DNA of 21,902 nt from JBFLVQ01 sp040758525 (GTDB lineage Bacteria > Acidobacteriota > Blastocatellia > Chloracidobacteriales > JADJPF01). A program made the translations under genes and the position numbers. The notes below the pieces were generated by a model. That model saw nothing but the letters and a program-made list of their open reading frames with translations. It searched no databases and had not been told where the DNA came from. Of this stretch, positions 17,269 through 21,902 are shown piece by piece; position 1 is the first letter of the stretch, and the number at the start of each line of letters is the position of its first letter. The DNA is taken from contig JBFLVQ010000076.1 of NCBI GenBank assembly GCA_040758525.1, positions 1-21,902 on the forward strand, written 5' to 3'.

Positions 17269-18192
17269 TTAGTATCGCACGCCACGCCGCGCACAAGCAG
17301 CAATCAGGGTATTCTTCATTAGCATCGCAATTGTCAAAGGACCTACGCCACCGGGCACAGGGGTAAAATAGCCTGCCACCAGTGTGCTAGCTGGTTTGAC
17401 ATCACCTATCAATGTATAACCTTTGCGTTCGAACTCTTCCAAACGTTTAGGTTGATCGGGAAAGTAGCGCAATACATCATCACGTACAGTCAATTGATTC
17501 ATACCAACATCAATGATAACGGCACCTGGTTTGATATATTCGGCGGTTACACAAGCAGTACGACCTATTGCGGCAACCAATATATCGGCTTCACGCGCGA
17601 TCCTTCCTAGATCATTTGTCTTTGAATGACAGATAGTAACAGTAGCATCTGCATTCATAAGCATTAGTGCCATAGGCATACCAACAATACGGCTACGACC
17701 AAGCACAACGGCACGACGGCCAGCAATAGGAATATTATTGCGTTTCAACATCTCCATTATTCCTGCTGGTGTGCAAGGCACTAGTCGGGGCCGCTTGAGC
17801 GCTAAATATCCAACATTCTCGGGATGAAAACCATCAATATCCTTAGCCGGATCGATTGCCGTGATTACTACATCTGTATCGATCTGTGGTGGCAGTGGTA
17901 ATTGTACAAGAATTCCATCGATCTCATCACGACGGTTGAGATCCCCTATTAGTGTGAGCAGTTGTTCGGTAGTGGTGTTAGCGGATAGTTCATGCTTTTC
18001 CGAGTAGATGCCTAGTGCCTCACAGGCCTTAACCTTACTAGAAACATAGACTAGGGAAGCAGGATTATCACCTACTAGCACTACTGCTAAGCCTGGTTTT
18101 ATACCTCTTTGTAGCAATGACTCTACTTGCTCTGCAACCTCAGATTTGATCTGTTTGGCGAGACTTGTTCCATCAAGCAAATGTGCGCACAA
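17269..18192 (-). CDS. folD: Bifunctional methylenetetrahydrofolate dehydrogenase / methenyltetrahydrofolate cyclohydrolase
   Basis: Cytosolic one-carbon enzyme interconverting 5,10-methylene-, methenyl- and 10-formyl-tetrahydrofolate with NADP. 307 residues, slightly longer than E. coli FolD (288). Key parts: YVSSKVKACEALGI with Tyr49 and catalytic Lys53, DGILVQLPLP (92-101), Asp120 in DIDGFHP, PCTPAGI, the cofactor loop GRSRIVG (165-171), and TPVPGGVGPLTIAML near the end. A small charged insertion (about residues 235-258) explains the extra length. The start is TTG, supported by GAGG nine bases upstream and by position relative to the conserved LLDG. It is followed closely by coaE. Confidence 0.95.
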   Translation of the reverse strand: MCAHLLDGTSLAKQIKSEVAEQVESLLQRGIKPGLAVVLVGDNPASLVYVSSKVKACEALGIYSEKHELSANTTTEQLLTLIGDLNRRDEIDGILVQLPLPPQIDTDVVITAIDPAKDIDGFHPENVGYLALKRPRLVPCTPAGIMEMLKRNNIPIAGRRAVVLGRSRIVGMPMALMLMNADATVTICHSKTNDLGRIAREADILVAAIGRTACVTAEYIKPGAVIIDVGMNQLTVRDDVLRYFPDQPKRLEEFERKGYTLIGDVKPASTLVAGYFTPVPGGVGPLTIAMLMKNTLIAACARRGVRY

Positions 18193-18295
18193 ATTTCTCT
18201 ACCTCACTAAAGTAAATTAAATCCTGACTGACTTGTGTAATTGTTGAGGAGTTCACTGATATTGGTAAGTAGTTTAATGTTGTTGGCAAAATTTC

Positions 18296-18691
18296 TCAAA
18301 CGACTAGCGACTGTTTTACTATCTCGATCAGTTGCGATTTTTTGAACGGTTTCGAAATATAGTAATCGAAACCATGATTTAGAATACGCTCGCGATCCTC
18401 TTCAGTAGCGAAAGCAGTAAGGGCAATAATTTTGCTTCCCTTCAATCTTGGATTGGCACGTAATTGATTGAAAGTATCGAATCCATCCATACCAGGCATT
18501 TTGATATCAAGCATAATCAAATCTGGATAGAATCCTGCTGCTACCATTGCTAATCCTTCAACCGCATTACTGGCCGTCTCTACAGATAATCCTAAACCAA
18601 TTATTACCATCTTGATCAGTGGTAATAATGAGATGTCGTCATCAATGATCAGTACCGTCAACTCGCGTTGGCTGGTCAATTGCTCCGACAT
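18296..18691 (-). CDS. Single-domain response regulator (CheY/Spo0F-like receiver)
   Basis: 131-residue stand-alone receiver domain of two-component signalling. The acidic pair is in LIIDDD (14-19), the phospho-acceptor is Asp62 in MLDIKMPGMDG, the switch Thr is 92 in ALTAF and the conserved Lys is 114 in SKPFKK. There is no output domain, so it must act by protein contact or as a phosphorelay intermediate. The ATG has AGGA eight bases upstream. No histidine kinase is in the window, so its partner is unknown. It lies between tkt and folD, with 94 and 103 bp gaps, and may be a separate unit or read through from tkt. Confidence 0.9.
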   Translation of the reverse strand: MSEQLTSQRELTVLIIDDDISLLPLIKMVIIGLGLSVETASNAVEGLAMVAAGFYPDLIMLDIKMPGMDGFDTFNQLRANPRLKGSKIIALTAFATEEDRERILNHGFDYYISKPFKKSQLIEIVKQSLVV

Positions 18692-18731
18692 GAGGTAAAT
18701 CCTGGATAAATTTTATTCAAATACGTAAGGT

Positions 18732-18761
18732 ATTGTACCCTAGCGTATACTGCTAGACCAA
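18732..18761 (-). promoter_or_regulatory. Candidate promoter for the response regulator
   Basis: Minus-strand TTGGTC (18761-18756) and TACAAT (18737-18732) are 18 bases apart, about 40 bp ahead of the start codon and downstream of tkt. The short inverted repeats CTAGC/GCTAG and GGTA/TACC overlap the spacer and the -10. Weak evidence, by eye only. Confidence 0.3.
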
Positions 18762-18785
18762 TTAAAATCAAAGTGCCTGTTAAAA

Positions 18786-20627
18786 TCAGAATGAACGTAC
18801 TGCCTTAACAATATGAGATGCACTGATACCAGCAGCATCAAGTAATTGTTCAGGAGTACCTGAACCAGGCATATCGCGTACAGCCAGTTTAATAATTCGT
18901 GGTGGTAGTGTGCTGCTACCAGCAAAAGCGGCCAGCACCGCATCGCCTAAGCCACCTTCTGACCAGTGATCTTCAACCACAACAATCTTACCATTGGTAT
19001 CACGAGCGGCCTGATAAAGCGTAGTAGTATCAATTGGCTTAATCGAGTAGGCATCGATCACACGCACCGCGATACCTTCCTGAGCAAGTTGATGTGCAGC
19101 TTTAAGCGCTTCATGTACAGTAATGCCAGCGGCAACAACAGTAGCTTTATCATTATCAGAATGGCGTAGCACCTTTGAACCACCAATATGAAACTCTTCA
19201 TCAGGTTGATAAAGCAGTGGGGTCTTTTCACGTGTAGTACGCATATAGACAATCCCTGATTGCTGAACCATTGCTACAACCAATGCTGCTGTCTGGTTAG
19301 CATCACAAGGATATAGTACTGTGCTACCCCAAACCGCGCGCATCATAGCAAGATCTTCTAAAGCCATTTGCGAAGGACCATCTTCACCAATTGAGACACC
19401 TGCATGCGAACCGCACAGTTTGATATTGGCGTGCGAAACTGCTGCCATACGAATAAAGTCATAGGCGCGAGTAAGAAATGCTGCAAAAGTAGAAGCGAAG
19501 GGAACTTTGCCACACACACTCAGTCCAACTGCGCCTGCTACCATCTGCTGTTCAGCAATATACTGTTCAAAGAAACGTTTGGGAAAAGCCTTAGCAAAAT
19601 CCTCGGCAAAAGTAGAGTTACTTACCTCAGCATCCAATACAACGATATCTGGCCAGGCTGCGCCAATCGCTTTAAGTGCCTCACCATAAGCTTTACGAGT
19701 AGCTACCAAGACCTCACCCTGATAAGCTGGTAACTTTACTCGCTTGATATTGGCCATAGTAGGGACTTCATAGGTAGGTGGTCGGTTGGGTGTAACAGTC
19801 ACAGCAGCCTGATTGCCCAGCTCTTTTATTGCTTCTGCGGCCTGTTCGCGACTAAGTGGTTTGCCATGCCAACCCTCTTTATCTTCTATAAAAGAGACTC
19901 CCTTACCTTTCACAGTTTTGGCAATTATTAGTGTAGGTATCCCACGCGGTTCGCTGGCTTGATAATAAGCACGATCTATTGCATTAAGATCATGGCCATC
20001 AATCTCGATTGTGCGCCAACCAAAAGCCTGTGCACGTGTGGCATAGGCAGCAATATTCCATCCCAGCGCAGTCTCGCCACGCTGACCTAAACGATTGACA
20101 TCAAGGATACCGATCAGATTGTCAAGCTTGTAGTGAGAAGCCTGTGCCATCGCTTCCCAAATTGAACCTTCTGACATCTCGCTATCACCAAGCAGCACCC
20201 ATATACGATAGCTCAATCGATCCAGATGTTTGCCAGCCAGCGCCATACCTACTCCAACAGGTAACCCTTGTCCTAGCGATCCAGTTGCTACCTCAACCCA
20301 AGGCAGCGTTGGTACAGGATGGCCCTGTAGACGGCTGCCAAGCTTGCGTAACGACATCAACTCTTCATCAGTGATCGCGCCCGCTGCCTTATAGATTGCA
20401 TACAGTAGCGGTGCCGCATGGCCTTTAGAAAAGATTAGGTGATCATTATTGGGATGGCGCGCAACTTTGAAGTCATAGCGTAGATGATTGCACAATAATA
20501 CTGCCATCAGATCGGCAGCAGACATAGAGGAGGTCGGATGTCCTGAACCAGCTTCGGTAGTTGCGCGAATACTGTCAATTCGTAACTGTTGTGCGACAGT
20601 GCGCCAGCGTTCGATATTCTCACTCAT
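18786..20627 (-). CDS. tkt: Transketolase, animal-type (compact) clade
   Basis: Thiamine-diphosphate enzyme of the pentose phosphate pathway that moves two-carbon units between sugar phosphates. 613 residues in one chain. The TPP/Mg motif runs from GDSEMSEGS (147-155) to Asn178. Active-site residues: His30 (GSGHP), His70 (KGHAAP), His103 (GHPVP), His254 (WHGKPL) and the TPP-activating Glu359 (YIAEQQMV). The wording (KLDNLIGILDVNRLGQ, ATGSLGQGLPVG, EDKEGWHGKPL) and length resemble mammalian TKT (623) more than E. coli TktA (663), from memory. The ATG at 20627 follows a near-perfect AGGAGGAG. A 36-residue upstream extension in the same frame has no such site and is rejected. It is divergent from proS. 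Confidence 0.93.
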   Translation of the reverse strand: MSENIERWRTVAQQLRIDSIRATTEAGSGHPTSSMSAADLMAVLLCNHLRYDFKVARHPNNDHLIFSKGHAAPLLYAIYKAAGAITDEELMSLRKLGSRLQGHPVPTLPWVEVATGSLGQGLPVGVGMALAGKHLDRLSYRIWVLLGDSEMSEGSIWEAMAQASHYKLDNLIGILDVNRLGQRGETALGWNIAAYATRAQAFGWRTIEIDGHDLNAIDRAYYQASEPRGIPTLIIAKTVKGKGVSFIEDKEGWHGKPLSREQAAEAIKELGNQAAVTVTPNRPPTYEVPTMANIKRVKLPAYQGEVLVATRKAYGEALKAIGAAWPDIVVLDAEVSNSTFAEDFAKAFPKRFFEQYIAEQQMVAGAVGLSVCGKVPFASTFAAFLTRAYDFIRMAAVSHANIKLCGSHAGVSIGEDGPSQMALEDLAMMRAVWGSTVLYPCDANQTAALVVAMVQQSGIVYMRTTREKTPLLYQPDEEFHIGGSKVLRHSDNDKATVVAAGITVHEALKAAHQLAQEGIAVRVIDAYSIKPIDTTTLYQAARDTNGKIVVVEDHWSEGGLGDAVLAAFAGSSTLPPRIIKLAVRDMPGSGTPEQLLDAAGISASHIVKAVRSF

Positions 20628-20688
20628 AACTCCTCCTATATCATTGAAAGCAAATTGAAATCCAAACTGCCGCGAACAGCAAGCTGTG

Positions 20689-20717
20689 ATTGTATAAACA
20701 GCAGAAAGAAAAGACAA
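20689..20717 (-). promoter_or_regulatory. Candidate sigma70-type promoter for tkt
   Basis: Minus-strand TTGTCT (20717-20712) and TACAAT (20694-20689) are exactly 17 bases apart, giving a leader of about 55 bases to the tkt ATG. Each element differs from consensus at one or two positions. Assigned by eye. Confidence 0.45.
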
Positions 20718-20728
20718 GCGTGGCCGGC

Positions 20729-20757
20729 TTGACAATATTGTAGACTACTGGTCATCA
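20729..20757 (+). promoter_or_regulatory. Candidate promoter for proS
   Basis: A perfect TTGACA (20729-20734) is followed after 17 bases by TCATCA (20752-20757). The latter is a poor -10 but is preceded by an extended-10-like TGG. It lies about 45 bp ahead of the proS ATG and back-to-back with the tkt promoter. The -35 is convincing, the -10 is not. Confidence 0.4.
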
Positions 20758-20800
20758 TTGCTGCTTTAATTTTTCAGCTTAACTGAGAGTAAGGAGAAGC

Positions 20801-21902
20801 ATGCGCTGGTCGAAAATATTTATTCCTACACTACGTGAAAATCCTGCGGCGGCCGAGGCCGCTAGCCATAAACTACTCTTACGCGCTGGTTATATACGCC
20901 AATTGACAGCCGGTATCTACTCCTATTTGCCACTCGCTCAGCGTGTCTTGTTAAAGATTGCTGCAATCGTGCGCGAAGAGATGAATCGTATTGGTGGACA
21001 AGAGTTCTTGCTACCTGCTCTCAATCCAGCTGAAGTATGGAAAGAGTCTGGCCGATGGGAAGTAATGGGCGATAATATGTTTCGCCTTAAAGATCGCAAA
21101 GGCGTCGATCTATGTTTGGGAATGACACACGAGGAGATCTTTACTACGATTGCACGTGATGAGGTGCGCTCCTATAAACAACTACCCCAAATCTGGTATC
21201 AAATGCAGACCAAGTTCCGTGATGAAGCACGACCCAAATCCGGTGTATTACGTGTGCGTGAATTTATTATGAAAGATTCTTATTCCTTTGATGTCGATTG
21301 GGAAGGACTGGACCGTGCCTTTGAGTTGCATCGTGAAGCCTATTGCCGTATCTACCAACGTTGCGGCCTGCAGTTTGCCATTGTAGAAGCATCTTCAGGG
21401 GCAATGGGTGGCAGTAAATCGAGCGAGTTTATGGTCTACTCAGATGCTGGTGAAGATTGGATCGCAGCCTGTGCAAAATGCCAATATGCTGCTAATGTCG
21501 AGAAAGCGACCTCGCGTCTGTCCCAGATGGTAGATGAAGCTGGTCCCAATAGTCCTGAGGAGTTTCCTACTCCAGGCGTACGCACAATCGAAGACCTTAC
21601 CACTTTCCCAGGTGGAGCAGCGGCTGACCGGCAGATCAAAACACTTATCTATTTCCTTGATGAGAAGCCTGCACTGGTGTTATTACGTGGCGACCATCAA
21701 CTCAATGAAACCAAACTTAGTGATGCTACTGGCGCAATCAACATACGCCCTGGTCATCCAGAAGAGATTCGGAAATTGCTGGGCGCCTTGCCAGGCTCGC
21801 TTGGTGCTGTTGGTATAAAAGGAGTCTTTATTATTGCCGACCCTATACTACAAGGCCGTACTAATATGACTACTGGCGCTAATAAAGATGACTTCCACTT
21901 GC
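20801..21902 (+). CDS. proS: Prolyl-tRNA synthetase, 5' part (runs off the right edge)
   Basis: Class II aminoacyl-tRNA synthetase charging tRNA-Pro. 367 codons are present and open at the window end. AAGGAG lies four bases before the ATG. The N-terminal catalytic part has motif 1 (YLPLAQRVLLKI into a dimer helix) and motif 2 TKFRDEARPKSGVLRVREF (138-156), continued by MKDSYSFD. After about residue 220 comes the editing (INS) domain that marks the long bacterial type of ProRS. It includes AKCQYAAN, then IKTLIYF with Lys280 matching the editing-site Lys of E. coli, then GANKDDFHL at the edge. Motif 3 and the anticodon domain lie outside. It is the only plus-strand gene here. Confidence 0.95.
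   Translation, partial: MRWSKIFIPTLRENPAAAEAASHKLLLRAGYIRQLTAGIYSYLPLAQRVLLKIAAIVREEMNRIGGQEFLLPALNPAEVWKESGRWEVMGDNMFRLKDRKGVDLCLGMTHEEIFTTIARDEVRSYKQLPQIWYQMQTKFRDEARPKSGVLRVREFIMKDSYSFDVDWEGLDRAFELHREAYCRIYQRCGLQFAIVEASSGAMGGSKSSEFMVYSDAGEDWIAACAKCQYAANVEKATSRLSQMVDEAGPNSPEEFPTPGVRTIEDLTTFPGGAAADRQIKTLIYFLDEKPALVLLRGDHQLNETKLSDATGAINIRPGHPEEIRKLLGALPGSLGAVGIKGVFIIADPILQGRTNMTTGANKDDFHL

Noticed and set aside
20628..20735. 36-residue N-terminal extension of transketolase
   Set aside because: The inner ATG at 20627 has a near-perfect Shine-Dalgarno and gives the family's normal start; the extension has neither and covers the candidate tkt promoter.
1..21902. Mobile element, CRISPR array, tRNA/rRNA or toxin-antitoxin locus
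   Set aside because: No transposase or integrase frame, no regularly spaced repeats, no tRNA-like cloverleaf noticed in the gaps, and the intergenic gaps are short; nothing supports one.

Overview
The window is a compact bacterial chromosome segment. Almost every gene is on the minus strand; only proS, at the right edge, is on the plus strand. The signal-peptide outer-membrane machinery (TamB, an Omp85/BamA-type protein, a SurA-like chaperone) shows a diderm (Gram-negative type) organism. By eye the DNA is of moderate to slightly low GC, with several TTG starts. The long multi-POTRA Omp85 beside TamB, the animal-type transketolase and the divergent RibBA-like protein would fit a deep-branching diderm such as an Acidobacteriota member. 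That placement is an inference, not something the sequence proves.

Layout from left to right. 1-383: 5' part of a secreted DUF3574-family protein (minus) that leaves the window. 384-871: AT-rich intergenic stretch. 872-8401: an overlapping envelope-biogenesis operon read tamB, then an Omp85 gene with about seven POTRA domains, then a short SurA-like chaperone without a PPIase domain. It is preceded by a possible 15-codon leader ORF. 8652-9833: a RibB-RibA fusion whose RibA half lacks its zinc and catalytic signatures, followed by a hairpin terminator. 9941-16418: a complete oligopeptide/dipeptide ABC transporter operon oppA-B-C-D-F, with an MscS-type channel gene as a probable last member. 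16636-18192: coaE and folD, close together. 18296-18691: a single-domain response regulator. 18786-20627: transketolase. 20801-21902: 5' part of proS, divergent from tkt across a 173-bp promoter region.

The genes form three functional groups. The tamB/omp85/surA-like set handles insertion and chaperoning of outer-membrane proteins. The opp set imports peptides, with an MscS channel possibly co-transcribed. The rest is core metabolism: riboflavin, coenzyme A, folate one-carbon, pentose phosphate and prolyl-tRNA.

I found no mobile element, CRISPR array, tRNA, rRNA or toxin-antitoxin pair, and no clear case for a wholly new system. The most unusual items are the degenerate RibBA-like protein, the seven-POTRA Omp85 with its PPIase-free SurA partner, the animal-type transketolase and the small leader ORF ahead of tamB.
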